A stretch of 64,000 bases of DNA from Polyangiaceae bacterium (GTDB lineage Bacteria; Myxococcota_A; Polyangia; Polyangiales; Polyangiaceae). The stretch is from contig JACKEB010000015.1 in the NCBI GenBank assembly GCA_020633205.1, forward strand, positions 186,001-250,000. Direction: 5' to 3'. The notes under the pieces were generated by a model, which worked only from the letters and a program-made list of their open reading frames with translations, was not told where the DNA came from and searched no databases. The position numbers and the translations under genes are program-made. Of the stretch, positions 8,714 through 17,452 are shown piece by piece; the first letter of the stretch is position 1; every line of letters starts with the position of its first letter.

Positions 8714-10327
8714 TCAGTTGCCCGCAGGGGATGCGGGATCGGAGGCTCCGGCGAGCGCGCCCCAGCGGCCAACGGCGTCTAGTTCGAAGCCTTGCGCGCG
8801 CGTTGAAACCACCGCCACCTGGTCCTCATGCCAGAGTGGAAGCACCGGTAAATCGTCGGCCATTTGCCGAGCGATTTGCCGGTACAGCGCGCGCCGCTCG
8901 GCTCGCGCGTTGGATTTGCTCGCCGTGTCGAGCCAGGTGCCAACCGCGGGGTTGCGGTAGCGCGCGCGATTCTTGCCCTCGCCTCCTTCACCAGGGATTC
9001 CGCGCGGATTAAAGAACCAGTTGAGGATGTTGGGCTCCGTGAGCTCTGGCATCTGCAGCACTGCGAGCTGAAAATCACCGGCGTCCAGGCGTTTGAGCAG
9101 CACTCCGAGATCGAGAGCCACCACCCGCACCGTCGCGCCCGCATCGGTGAGCATTTGTGCGATGGCGCGCGCGATGGTCAAGCGCGCGCGATCCGTACTC
9201 GTCGTGAGAGTGAACGCCGGGGCCTGAGTCAACACGGAGCGTGCCCGCCCGACGTCGAAGCCGAGGGGCTTGGCTTCCGGGTCAGCCGCCCAGTGTCCTT
9301 GCGGAAACAGCCCGCTCGCAACTTGGGCCTTGCCTGCGAGCAAAGTCTCGACCAGCAGCTTGCGGTCGATCGCGTGACCGACTGCCTGCCTGAACCCCAG
9401 CTCGCGCGTCGGGGCACGATCGTTCTGGAACACCATATAGGTGACGTTCGCGCCAGGGCGTGACTTCACCTGGAGCTCCGGGCGCCGTTCCAGGGCTGGC
9501 AAGATCGTCGCGGAGACGGCGTTGGGCGCGATGTCCGCGCTGCCCGCCATCAGCCGCAGCGCCCGCGCGTTCTCATCCCTTACCGTGCGGATCATGACGT
9601 GCGCCGCTGGATCGGTACCTGCATTCGCTCCATCCGGGTTTGGGGGTGAGGAGCCCTGAACGTGGAGCCCGAGCTTCGCTGCTTGCCCCGGAACGACCTC
9701 CAGCTGCACCTCGGCCCAGTCGAAATGGCTGATCCGGTAGGGACCGAGCCCGTCCAGGTCTCCCGTCGCGCTCTGGGCGCTGGCCGCCTGATCGGCGCGT
9801 AGGATGGGCACCTCAAGGTCCGAGAGCAACGTGGCGCGAGGCTTGGCCAAAGTGAGCTCCAGGCGTCCCTCACCCAAATCCCGACAGGTACCGACCGACT
9901 CTGCGACGACGCGGTGAGGGCTGCCGAGGCGCTTGTCGGCCAAGGCCGTGAGTGTGGCGCACACGTCAGCGACCTCGAGTGATTTGCCACTGTGGAATTT
10001 TAGACCGGGGCGCAAGCTGACTTCGAGGTGACTGGCGTCGCGCCAGCGCCAACTCTTCGCCACCAAGGGCACTGGCTCCAGGCTGTTGCGGTCCAGGCCA
10101 GCGAGCCCCGCATGCACGAGCCGCGTGACCTTGATGTCCAGCGCGCGAGTGGTGAAACGCGGATCCAGCGAGCTGAATTCCGTCGGCACGACGATCTCCA
10201 AACCTGGCTGCGAACCTGCGTTTGGAGCGCTGGACGGCGCGCAAGCCGCAACCGCTACACAAGTGAGCGCGAGCGTCGACGAGACGAGACGACGGGTGAT
10301 GTCTTTCTGCAGCGCTCCCCGCGTCAC
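8714..10327 (-). CDS. ABC transporter substrate-binding lipoprotein, family 5 (DppA/OppA-like)
   Basis: 537 residues from a GTG start. The signal peptide ends in lipobox VAAC near residue 29. The body follows solute-binding family 5: EIVVPTEFSSLDPRFTT at the start of the mature protein, LVAKSWRWRDASHLEVSLRPGLKFHSGKSLEVADV, and a C-terminal lobe ending LPVLPLWHEDQVAVV. Members bind peptides, nickel, opines or sugars for ABC import. No permease or ATPase gene is nearby, so its partners must be elsewhere. It is divergent from the carboxypeptidase gene with only 33 bp between starts, so the two promoters must overlap. Confidence 0.88.
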   Translation of the reverse strand: MTRGALQKDITRRLVSSTLALTCVAVAACAPSSAPNAGSQPGLEIVVPTEFSSLDPRFTTRALDIKVTRLVHAGLAGLDRNSLEPVPLVAKSWRWRDASHLEVSLRPGLKFHSGKSLEVADVCATLTALADKRLGSPHRVVAESVGTCRDLGEGRLELTLAKPRATLLSDLEVPILRADQAASAQSATGDLDGLGPYRISHFDWAEVQLEVVPGQAAKLGLHVQGSSPPNPDGANAGTDPAAHVMIRTVRDENARALRLMAGSADIAPNAVSATILPALERRPELQVKSRPGANVTYMVFQNDRAPTRELGFRQAVGHAIDRKLLVETLLAGKAQVASGLFPQGHWAADPEAKPLGFDVGRARSVLTQAPAFTLTTSTDRARLTIARAIAQMLTDAGATVRVVALDLGVLLKRLDAGDFQLAVLQMPELTEPNILNWFFNPRGIPGEGGEGKNRARYRNPAVGTWLDTASKSNARAERRALYRQIARQMADDLPVLPLWHEDQVAVVSTRAQGFELDAVGRWGALAGASDPASPAGN

Positions 10328-10360
10328 CCGAATGCCGTATCAGATGCTAGAACGCGGTGC

Positions 10361-11902
10361 ATGCGGAAACTCAATGCCTGGGTCGCGGGCACCTCGCTGT
10401 GTGTGCTCTCAGCAGCTGGGGGACTTTGGCTGTCGCAAGAGCCGCCGAGCGTTACCCCGGAACCGTCCAAGCCGCTGGAGGCGGCGTCGGTCGACTCACG
10501 CATCGAAGAGCTGAACCGCTGGGTGAAGGAAGGCAAGGGACAGCTCAGTGTGCGCGTCCTGGACGTCGAGACCGGGCGACGCGTCGCCGGCGTTGATGAT
10601 GAGCGCGCGTTGAACCCTGCCTCCAACATGAAGGTGGTCACGGCTGCCGCCGCGCTCGAACTCTTGGGTCCTGACTTCAACTTTCGCACGGGGGTCTACG
10701 GTGCGCTGAATGATACGCACTCCACTTCGCTCGTGCTCCGCGGCGATGGCGATCCTTCGTTTGGGATGGGGGAGATCTGGCGGCTGGCGTCTGCGCTGGT
10801 GCAGAGTGGCCTGCGCCAAGTGGATGGAGACATCTTGGTCGATCAGGGGCGTTTCGATGGTCAATACGTGCCTCCCGCTTTCGATCAGCAGCCGAATGAG
10901 TGGGCGTACTTTCGTGCGCCGGTGAGCGCCATTGCCCTCGAGGAGAACACCGTCACCCTGAACGTCGTGCCGACGACTGACGGCAGTCCCGCGCGCATCT
11001 GGTTCGACCCGCCTGGCTTCGTCAACGTCAGTGGCCAGGTGAAGACGGTGGAGAAGGGCAAGGGGCAAAATGTGCAGCTCCGTTTGGTACCCGACGGAAA
11101 CAAGCTTCGGGCCGAGCTCGACGGCCGTGTCGCGGACTCCTTGCCGAGGCAGCGCTTCACCAAGCGGGTGGATGACCCGACGCTACTCGCCGGCTTCGCC
11201 TTGGCCCACGCTCTGACGAGCCTTGGCGTTGATATCAAGGGGAGCGTGAAGCCCGGCGGCTCCGGAGAGAAGCGGGAGCTAGTGCACGTGCCCTCACCGC
11301 CGCTCAACGTCCTGGTGCAGCGCTTGGGTAAGGACAGTGACAATTTCTACGCAGAAATGCTGTTCAAGGCAATCGCGGCCCACGCGAACCCCGGTGAACC
11401 TTCGACCTTCAAGCAAGCCGCGGTGCAGGTCTCTCAGTGGCTTGCGCAGGTGACGCCGGGGACATTCCCGGCTCCCACGCCAGCGGGAAGCAGCACATCA
11501 GGAGCCGGTGCGGCCCCGTCCGCTCCCCAGTCTGCGGATGTGATCCTCAACGGTTCGGGTTTGTTCGACGCAAACCGTCTCAGCGCGGCGACTCTGACGC
11601 GGGTCCTGAGCCACGCTTACCGGGACCCGCGGCTGTCTGCCGAGTTCGTGGCTCAACTCTCCGTTGGTGGAGTGGACGGCACCCTGCGGTCGCGTCTGCG
11701 CAAGCACCGCACTAGCCGCGCCGTGCGAGCCAAGACGGGGACCCTCGCGCGGGTCGTTGCGCTCAGCGGGTTCGTGCTGCGCGAGGGGAAGTCGCCTCTT
11801 GCGTTCAGCATTCTGGTCAATGGAATCACGGACCACGCGGGGGTCCGGCAACGCATGGATCGTGTGGTGGACGCTTTGGTCGAACTGACCGAGCAGCAGT
11901 AG
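10361..11902 (+). CDS. dacB: D-alanyl-D-alanine carboxypeptidase/endopeptidase, PBP4 (peptidase S13)
   Basis: 513 residues from ATG 10361 (MRKLNAWVAG), which opens a signal peptide or anchor; the open frame extends upstream but without signal features. The penicillin-binding motifs are present: SxxK as SNMK (Ser88, Lys91), SxN as SDN in LGKDSDNFYAEML, and KTG in RAKTGTLARV. The enzyme trims or cleaves peptidoglycan peptide cross-links in the periplasm. A Pro/Ser/Gly-rich segment (near PAPTPAGSSTSGAG) interrupts the domain between SDN and KTG. Length fits the family. Gene symbol by family resemblance. Confidence 0.92.
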   Translation: MRKLNAWVAGTSLCVLSAAGGLWLSQEPPSVTPEPSKPLEAASVDSRIEELNRWVKEGKGQLSVRVLDVETGRRVAGVDDERALNPASNMKVVTAAAALELLGPDFNFRTGVYGALNDTHSTSLVLRGDGDPSFGMGEIWRLASALVQSGLRQVDGDILVDQGRFDGQYVPPAFDQQPNEWAYFRAPVSAIALEENTVTLNVVPTTDGSPARIWFDPPGFVNVSGQVKTVEKGKGQNVQLRLVPDGNKLRAELDGRVADSLPRQRFTKRVDDPTLLAGFALAHALTSLGVDIKGSVKPGGSGEKRELVHVPSPPLNVLVQRLGKDSDNFYAEMLFKAIAAHANPGEPSTFKQAAVQVSQWLAQVTPGTFPAPTPAGSSTSGAGAAPSAPQSADVILNGSGLFDANRLSAATLTRVLSHAYRDPRLSAEFVAQLSVGGVDGTLRSRLRKHRTSRAVRAKTGTLARVVALSGFVLREGKSPLAFSILVNGITDHAGVRQRMDRVVDALVELTEQQ

Positions 11903-11957
11903 CGCTCGGCTTTCCTGGGGATTTGCTCGGCTGGACTGAAACGCGCGCGATCTCGCA

Positions 11958-13445
11958 TTGCGAGCCGGGCGTCATGACACTACGAACGCTGGGTTGTCCG
12001 CTTCATCCCCCACGCCGGAATCGGCCTCTGGCTCCGAGCCGACCGCGGCGCTTCAAGAGGTGACCGAACCCCCGAAGGCGGCCAAGCGCGATCTCACCCA
12101 GGGGCCGGTAGGACCAACGCTTACGCGGCTCGCCATTCCCATGGCGTTCGGCATCGGTGCGGTGATCCTCTTCGGTGTCGTCGACACCATCTACGTCGGG
12201 CAACTCGGACCCGAGCCGCTCGCGGCGATGAGCTTCACCTTTCCCATCGTGTTCACTGTGATGAGCTTATCCATGGGCATGGGGATCGGCGTGATGAGCG
12301 TCATCTCTCGCGCGATAGGCGAGGGGGACGATCAAAAGGTCACCCGGCTCGCGACCCATGGCTTGATGCTGGCGTTCTTGCTGGTGGTGATGCTTGCCGC
12401 GATCGGTCTCTTGACGCTGGATCCGTTGTTCGCGGCGCTCGGTGCGGGACCCGAGCTGATGCCAATGATCAAGGCGTATATGGTGCCTTGGTATCTTGGC
12501 GTCGGGCTGTTGGTGGTGCCGATGGTGGGCAACGCGTGTATCCGGGCGACCGGTGACACCAAGACGCCGGGGCTGATCATGATGCTCGCCGGCGGCGTGA
12601 ACGTGGTCCTCGACCCGTTGATGATTTTCGGGATTGGTCCGTTTCCGCGCTGGGAGCTGATGGGGGCGGCGGTAGCGACGGTCATCTCCTGGATGATCAC
12701 GTTCGTGGCGGCGTTCTGGATCCTCACGCGTCGTGAGAAGATGTTGTCGCTCAGCTACTTGCGACCGAGCGGCGTGCTCGAGTCTTGGAAGCACATTTTG
12801 ACTGTCGGGTTGCCCGCAGCGGCCACGAATATGCTGGTTCCGATCGCTGCGGCCGTGCTGACTCGCATCGCCTCGCGTTTTGGCCACAGCGCGGTCGCCG
12901 CCTATGGCGTGGGTACGCGTGTGGAGTCGCTGTCGATGATCGGCATCATCGCGCTCAGCGCTTCTGCTACGCCGTTCGCCGGACAAAACTTCGGAGCGCG
13001 CAAGAGCGCTCGTATCCGCGAGGCACTGAAGTTCGGAGCCAAGGCCTGCGTGGTTTGGGGGTTAGGGGTGGCGCTGGTGCTCGGTGTAGCTGCCCCGCTG
13101 ATTGCTGGGTGGTTCAGCTCCGAGGGGGATGTGATAACCCCCGCTGCCTGGTACATGCGCTTGGTCCCGATCAGCTACGGTGCCTACGGCGTGTCCGTCT
13201 TCGCGGTGAGCGTCTTCAACGGGATCAACCGACCGCTGAACGCCGGCATGGTGATTGTGATCCGCTTGTTCGTCCTGGCGGTGCCCCTCGCGCTGCTGGG
13301 CGCGATGATCGAGGGTCTGTACGGGATGTTCCTGGGCGTGACGATCGCCAACGTGATCATTGGGGGACTCGCCCTGGTGTTGGTGCGCGCCCAGGTGAAG
13401 AAGCTGGACGACCAGTTTGGCCTCTCCCCCCAAACCCCTGGCTAA
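11958..13445 (+). CDS. MATE family efflux transporter
   Basis: About 495 residues with 12 predicted membrane helices in two halves, each starting with MATE-type sequence (LTRLAIPMAFGIGAVILFGVVDTIYVGQLG; later LTVGLPAAATNMLVP). Other family landmarks are GNACIRATGDTKTPG and ASATPFAGQNFGARK. It exports cationic drugs or metabolites using H+ or Na+. A soluble ~45-residue Ser/Pro/Glu-rich tail precedes helix 1. The start is uncertain: TTG at 11958, or TTG at 11994 (LSASSPTPES), neither with a clear ribosome-binding site. Confidence 0.92.
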   Translation: MRAGRHDTTNAGLSASSPTPESASGSEPTAALQEVTEPPKAAKRDLTQGPVGPTLTRLAIPMAFGIGAVILFGVVDTIYVGQLGPEPLAAMSFTFPIVFTVMSLSMGMGIGVMSVISRAIGEGDDQKVTRLATHGLMLAFLLVVMLAAIGLLTLDPLFAALGAGPELMPMIKAYMVPWYLGVGLLVVPMVGNACIRATGDTKTPGLIMMLAGGVNVVLDPLMIFGIGPFPRWELMGAAVATVISWMITFVAAFWILTRREKMLSLSYLRPSGVLESWKHILTVGLPAAATNMLVPIAAAVLTRIASRFGHSAVAAYGVGTRVESLSMIGIIALSASATPFAGQNFGARKSARIREALKFGAKACVVWGLGVALVLGVAAPLIAGWFSSEGDVITPAAWYMRLVPISYGAYGVSVFAVSVFNGINRPLNAGMVIVIRLFVLAVPLALLGAMIEGLYGMFLGVTIANVIIGGLALVLVRAQVKKLDDQFGLSPQTPG

Positions 13446-13451
13446 GCTCTA

Positions 13452-13474
13452 GCAGGTGTTGAAAAACACCCTGC
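13452..13474. terminator. Hairpin between convergent genes
   Basis: GCAGGTGTT and AACACC(C)TGC pair around GAAA with one bulged base, just after the MATE stop and before the stop of the convergent gene at 13556. There is no long T tract. It could act as a weak bidirectional terminator. Confidence 0.4.
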
Positions 13475-13555
13475 CAATCAACAACGACCGTGCCCGCGCA
13501 CAACTCGACCAGACGGGGGCGGGCGAGTTTTGCAGCGAACTACGGAGACAGGACA

Positions 13556-13942
13556 CTAGGGGCGCTTCGCCAGGAGACCAGCGAAGAAGAGCACTCCCGC
13601 GCCTAACAGCGTCAGCCACAAACCGAGAAATGTGGTGCGCCACAGGAGCAGCAGCACCTCCGCCAGCGACCACAGCAGGAATACGCCGCCGACCAACAGC
13701 GCCACCTTCGCGGCGCCGCGCTTGTTCGTGAGGGCGAGAGCGCCGGCGAATAGCGCGCCAAGGGGCAACAGGTAGATTGCGTAGTACTGCGCTCCGCGCT
13801 GGGAGGCGACCTTCGCTATTTGCCACCCGGAAATGGATACGGAAGCCGGCCCAAACGAAAAGCCGAACCAGGCCATGAAGAAGCCGACCAGGACCAATCC
13901 GGCCCCCAACAACACCCCACTCTTGGCCGCTGCGCTCTTCAT
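13556..13942 (-). CDS. Small four-helix membrane protein, unknown
   Basis: 128 residues. I chose ATG 13942 because GGAG lies about 6 bp upstream; a GTG two codons earlier is in frame. Four hydrophobic segments are visible (GVLLGAGLVLVGFFMAWFGF, YAIYLLPLGALFAGALAL, VALLVGGVFLLWSLAEVLLLL, FLGLWLTLLGAGVLFFAGLL). There are no functional motifs. It is convergent with the MATE gene and upstream of the cox terminator. The function is unknown. Confidence 0.6.
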   Translation of the reverse strand: MKSAAAKSGVLLGAGLVLVGFFMAWFGFSFGPASVSISGWQIAKVASQRGAQYYAIYLLPLGALFAGALALTNKRGAAKVALLVGGVFLLWSLAEVLLLLWRTTFLGLWLTLLGAGVLFFAGLLAKRP

Positions 13943-14098
13943 CGTCACTCCAAATACGCTCGCTTGTCGGATGATGTGCCCTGGCTCGGTTATCCGTTCG
14001 GCAACCCTTCGGCATCGTTGATCAAATGCCGTCGCTCAACGCCTCGAGGGTAGCGAGCCGACGCGTGTGACTCGGGGTGCGTTGGAGGACCACAAAAC

Positions 14099-14129
14099 AC
14101 GAAGAGCCCGACAAGGTCGAGCTCTTCGT
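14099..14129 (-). terminator. Rho-independent terminator of the act-cta operon
   Basis: On the minus strand, ACGAAGAGCTCGAC pairs with GTCGGGCTCTTCGT (14 bp, one T-G pair) around CTT, followed by GTTTTGTGG. It lies about 20 bp after the ctaF stop, closing the 11-gene respiratory operon. Confidence 0.88.
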
Positions 14130-14148
14130 AGTGGGGCGCTTGGGCGGC

Positions 14149-14796
14149 TTACTGCGCCTTGGCGTCGTCGTACGCGTTGATGTCCCGTTGGTACTCGCCG
14201 CGGTCATTCACGGTTAGGCCCACGAACAGCGCCACGAAGAGGAACGAGCTGAGGAAGATCAGCACGTTGAAGCGCTTGTCCCACCACAGGTGCATGAAGA
14301 AGAGCATGACGAGGGCGGCCTTGACCGTCGCGATCACCATCGCGATCACGAGGTTCAGCGTGTAGCCCATGTCGAAGCGGGTGACGCTCACGGTCAGGAC
14401 CGTCAGCACCATCAGCGCTGCCCAGACCCCGATCAGACCCTTGATGGGCATCGTGTGAGCGAGCCCGTGATCGTCGTGATCGTCGTGGGCGCCATGGCCA
14501 TGATCGTCCTTGGCGCTCTTGGCCGGAGGATGATCCGAACCACGCTTCTTGGCGTCGGGGCCTTCGGCCTTCGTCACCTCATCGTCGTTCGACATGTCCT
14601 CGTCTTCTTCGTCCTCGTCGTCCGAATCCTCATCATCTGAGTCTTCGTCGTCCGAGTCCTCATCATCTGAGTCTTCGTCGTCCGAGTCCGCGTTCGAGGT
14701 CGCTTCGGGCGAGCTCTCCTCGTCTTCGTCTTCGTCAGCGGCGGCCTTGGCCTCTTCGGCTTCAGCGTTTGCCTTGTCGGCTTTCTCTTTTGCCAT
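14149..14796 (-). CDS. ctaF: Cytochrome c oxidase subunit IV with acidic N-terminal tail
   Basis: 215 residues. The C-terminal ~100 residues hold three helices (GLIGVWAALMVLTVLTVSVT; LNLVIAMVIATVKAALVMLF; NVLIFLSSFLFVALFVGLTV), including KAALVMLFFMHLWWD, which is characteristic of prokaryotic subunit IV. The first ~110 residues are a charged tail, including an Asp/Glu/Ser repeat of DSDDED units and a His/Asp-rich stretch (HGHGAHDDHDDHG). Subunit IV normally lacks such a tail. It is the last gene of the operon, 17 bp after ctaE. It is needed for oxidase assembly or stability rather than catalysis. Confidence 0.88.
   Translation of the reverse strand: MAKEKADKANAEAEEAKAAADEDEDEESSPEATSNADSDDEDSDDEDSDDEDSDDEDSDDEDEEDEDMSNDDEVTKAEGPDAKKRGSDHPPAKSAKDDHGHGAHDDHDDHGLAHTMPIKGLIGVWAALMVLTVLTVSVTRFDMGYTLNLVIAMVIATVKAALVMLFFMHLWWDKRFNVLIFLSSFLFVALFVGLTVNDRGEYQRDINAYDDAKAQ
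14627..14686. repeat. Exact 30-bp tandem repeat inside ctaF
   Basis: Two exact copies of a 30-bp unit (14627-14656 and 14657-14686) with degenerate copies on each side. They encode the repeating acidic DSDDEDSDDE peptide of the ctaF tail. Copy number may vary by slippage or recombination without breaking the frame. Confidence 0.9.
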
Positions 14797-14813
14797 CGGT
14801 CAGGGTCCTGTTC

Positions 14814-15659
14814 TCAGTGAATCAGGTAAAGCAGCGGGAAGAGGTAGATCCAGATCAAGTCGACCAAGTGCCAGTACAAGGCGGCGTAGTCGATTGGACC
14901 AAAGTACTTCGGCCCGAACTGGCCCTTCAGGGCGCGGATCAGTAGCCAAACCCACACGATGATACCCGCGATGACGTGGATACCGTGGAGGCCGGTCATG
15001 AAGAAGTAGATGCCGAAGAAGATGTTGGAGTGGTTCGGACGCACGATGCCGTAGTCCTTGCCTCCGCCGGCCTTACGGGCGATCTCGGCGATCTGCGCGC
15101 GGCTCTTGCCTTCCTTTGCAGCCTCTTCCGCGGCCTGCGCGACCTCAGGGTGATGCGCTCGGAACTCGTGGAGCTCCCACACCTCTTCCTTCGGGTTGTG
15201 GCGCATCCAGGGAATTTCGGCGTCCGCGGGACCCCACACGAGACCGTCGTGGATCTTGTGCGAGTACTCCTTGTACTTGATGCCCAAGAATCCGAAAGCG
15301 CAGGCGATGGTGATCACGATGTTGATCACCAAACCTTGCTTGTTCGCGTTCTGAGCGCAGCGCACCGCCCACGCAGCCGTGAGACTGGAGACGATCAGCA
15401 CGCCGGTGTTGATCGCGCCGAGCTGGGTGTCCAGGTAGTAGTGCGCCCAGATGAAGACCTCCGGGTGCATCGCGCGGTACGTGATGTAGGCCACGAACAA
15501 CGCGCTGAAGAACAGGATCTCCTGCGCCAGGAACAGCCAGATACCGAGCTTTCCGGTGTCGAACTGCTGTTGGTAGCTGTCGAAGTGGTGCGCTAGGTGA
15601 GGTCCGTCACCGTGTCCGTGCTCGTGGCCGGCATGCGCATCCGCAGTGGTGTCAGTCAT
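14814..15659 (-). CDS. ctaE: Cytochrome c oxidase subunit III
   Basis: 281 residues. Family landmarks include KLGIWLFLAQEILFFSALFVAY in the first helix, NIFFGIYFFMTGLHGIHVIAGI, and YWHLVDLIWIYLFPLLYL at the C-terminus. The N-terminus is His-rich. A soluble insert of ~70 residues (from IKYKEYSHK to KAGGGKDYG) sits between membrane helices, longer than in typical subunit III. It lies between ctaD and ctaF in the operon. This integral subunit stabilises the oxidase core and carries no redox cofactor. Confidence 0.95.
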   Translation of the reverse strand: MTDTTADAHAGHEHGHGDGPHLAHHFDSYQQQFDTGKLGIWLFLAQEILFFSALFVAYITYRAMHPEVFIWAHYYLDTQLGAINTGVLIVSSLTAAWAVRCAQNANKQGLVINIVITIACAFGFLGIKYKEYSHKIHDGLVWGPADAEIPWMRHNPKEEVWELHEFRAHHPEVAQAAEEAAKEGKSRAQIAEIARKAGGGKDYGIVRPNHSNIFFGIYFFMTGLHGIHVIAGIIVWVWLLIRALKGQFGPKYFGPIDYAALYWHLVDLIWIYLFPLLYLIH

Positions 15660-15763
15660 CGTTTTCGAGCTCGATTTTGGGGATTGGAGCAGAAGCGAAG
15701 AGAAGCAAACGGGGGAGTCGATAGTTCAGGTGGCTAGCGAATGGCTAGCCACCTGGCGTCCAT

Positions 15764-17443
15764 TCAGGCCTTCAACTCCGCCTTGTGCACGTAGCCGCCT
15801 ACCTTCTTGTCGTAGACGAGGTCGTCGTAGTCGTACGGGCCAAAGTCGACGACCGGGGGCGTGTGATAGTTGTAGTAGGGCGGCGGGGAGGTGGTCTCCC
15901 ACTCCAGGGTGCGGGCGCCCCACGGGTTCTTGGGAGCGTCGGGCTTCTTCCGCAGGGAACGGATGAAGTTGATCGCCGTGAGCAAGAAGCCGAGGCCCAT
16001 CAGGTACGCGCCAACCGTGGACAGCTGGTGGTAGATGGTGAACTCCTCGAGGTAGTTGTAGTAGCGGCGGGGCATGCCGTTCGAGCCCATGATGAACTGG
16101 GGGAAGAACGTCAGGTTCAGGCCCAAGAACACGATGACCGTGGAGATGCGGCCCATCTTCTCGTCGTACATCCGGCCGCTGAGCTTCGGCCACCAGTAGT
16201 GGAGACCGGCGAAGAACGCGGTGATGGCGCCGCCCATCATGACGTAGTGGAAGTGCGCCACGACGAAGTAGGTGTCGTGGAGGTGCACGTCCGTGCTCAT
16301 CACGGAGAGGTACATGCCCGTGACGCCACCGATGGTGAACACCCAGAGGAACGCCAAGGCGTACAGCATCGGGGTGTCGAGGAAGATTCGACCTTTGTAC
16401 ATGGTCGCGAGCCAGTTGAAGATCTTGATCGCGGTCGGGATTGCGATCAGGAACGTGATGGCGCTGAAGATCGTGCCAGCTAGCGAAGACTGGCCGCTGA
16501 CGAACATGTGGTGGCCCCACACGAGGAAGCCGAGGATCGCGATCGCGACCGAAGACAGCGCGATGAACTTGTAGCCGAAGATCGATTTGCGGCTGAACGC
16601 GGCGATAACCTCACTGATCACGCCGAAGGCCGGCACGATCATGATGTAGACCGCAGGATGTGAGTAGAACCAGAAGAAGTGCTCGTAGAGCACGGGGTCA
16701 CCACCCAGCGCTGGGTCAAAGATGCCGACGTGGAACGCACGCTCGACGATCAGCATGAGCAGCGTGATGCCGAGCACTGGCGTCGCGAGCACCTGCATGA
16801 TCGCCGTGGCGTAGATGGCCCAGCAAAACAGCGGCATACGGAACCAGGTCATGCCCGGCGGACGCAGCTTGTGGATCGTCACGATCATGTTCAGCCCGGT
16901 GAAGATCGAGCTGAAGCCGAGGATGAAAGCGCCGAACGTCGCGGGAATCACCGCGGTGGTCGTGGTGGTGCTGTACGGGGTGTAGAAGGTCCAGCCCGTG
17001 TCCGCCGCGCTGATGTACATGCTGAGCACCAGGAACAGCGCCCCGATGGTCCAGAGATGGAAGCTGAACAGGTTCAGTCTCGGGAACGCGACGTCCTTGG
17101 CGCCGAGCTGAATCGGCAGCACGAAGTTGCCGAGTGCCGCGGGGATACCCGGGATGATGACCAGGAAGACCATCACTGCCCCGTGCAGCGTGAACATCTG
17201 GTTGTAGGTGTCCGCATCCATGATGGTGCGGCCTGGAGTGAAGAGCTCCGTTCGCACCATCAAGGCGAAGAAGCCGCCGAGCGCGAACGAGAGAAGTACA
17301 CCGATCAGGTACATCACGCCGATCCGCTTGTGGTCCAGCGTGAGGATCCACGAACGAAGACCTTTCTCGTTCGTGAGGTAACTCTCATCCGCGGACGGAT
17401 GAGCGTTGCCGAATGCGTCGGGGGTTGTTGTCGTGCTGGCCAT
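15764..17443 (-). CDS. ctaD: Cytochrome c oxidase subunit I (A2-type heme-copper oxidase)
   Basis: 559 residues with 12 membrane helices. The catalytic subunit reduces O2 to water and pumps protons. Ligand motifs are present: TLHGAV (His87, low-spin heme), YSHPAVY (His262 for CuB, with Tyr266 as the cross-link partner), GHHM (other CuB histidines) and DTYFVVAHFHYVM (heme ligands). Position 264 is Ala in HPAVY instead of the Glu of A1-type enzymes, and the preceding Tyr260-Ser261 matches the YS motif that marks A2-type oxidases such as Thermus caa3. It starts 9 bp after the ctaC stop, so the two genes are likely co-translated. Confidence 0.97.
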   Translation of the reverse strand: MASTTTTPDAFGNAHPSADESYLTNEKGLRSWILTLDHKRIGVMYLIGVLLSFALGGFFALMVRTELFTPGRTIMDADTYNQMFTLHGAVMVFLVIIPGIPAALGNFVLPIQLGAKDVAFPRLNLFSFHLWTIGALFLVLSMYISAADTGWTFYTPYSTTTTTAVIPATFGAFILGFSSIFTGLNMIVTIHKLRPPGMTWFRMPLFCWAIYATAIMQVLATPVLGITLLMLIVERAFHVGIFDPALGGDPVLYEHFFWFYSHPAVYIMIVPAFGVISEVIAAFSRKSIFGYKFIALSSVAIAILGFLVWGHHMFVSGQSSLAGTIFSAITFLIAIPTAIKIFNWLATMYKGRIFLDTPMLYALAFLWVFTIGGVTGMYLSVMSTDVHLHDTYFVVAHFHYVMMGGAITAFFAGLHYWWPKLSGRMYDEKMGRISTVIVFLGLNLTFFPQFIMGSNGMPRRYYNYLEEFTIYHQLSTVGAYLMGLGFLLTAINFIRSLRKKPDAPKNPWGARTLEWETTSPPPYYNYHTPPVVDFGPYDYDDLVYDKKVGGYVHKAELKA

Positions 17444-17452
17444 TTCAGTGAC

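Noticed and set aside
12267..12986. 239-residue minus-strand ORF
   Set aside because: Antisense to the MATE transporter; Arg/His-rich with no domain.
14627..14686. 30-bp repeats as a CRISPR or mobile element
   Set aside because: They are in-frame coding repeats of an acidic peptide within ctaF.
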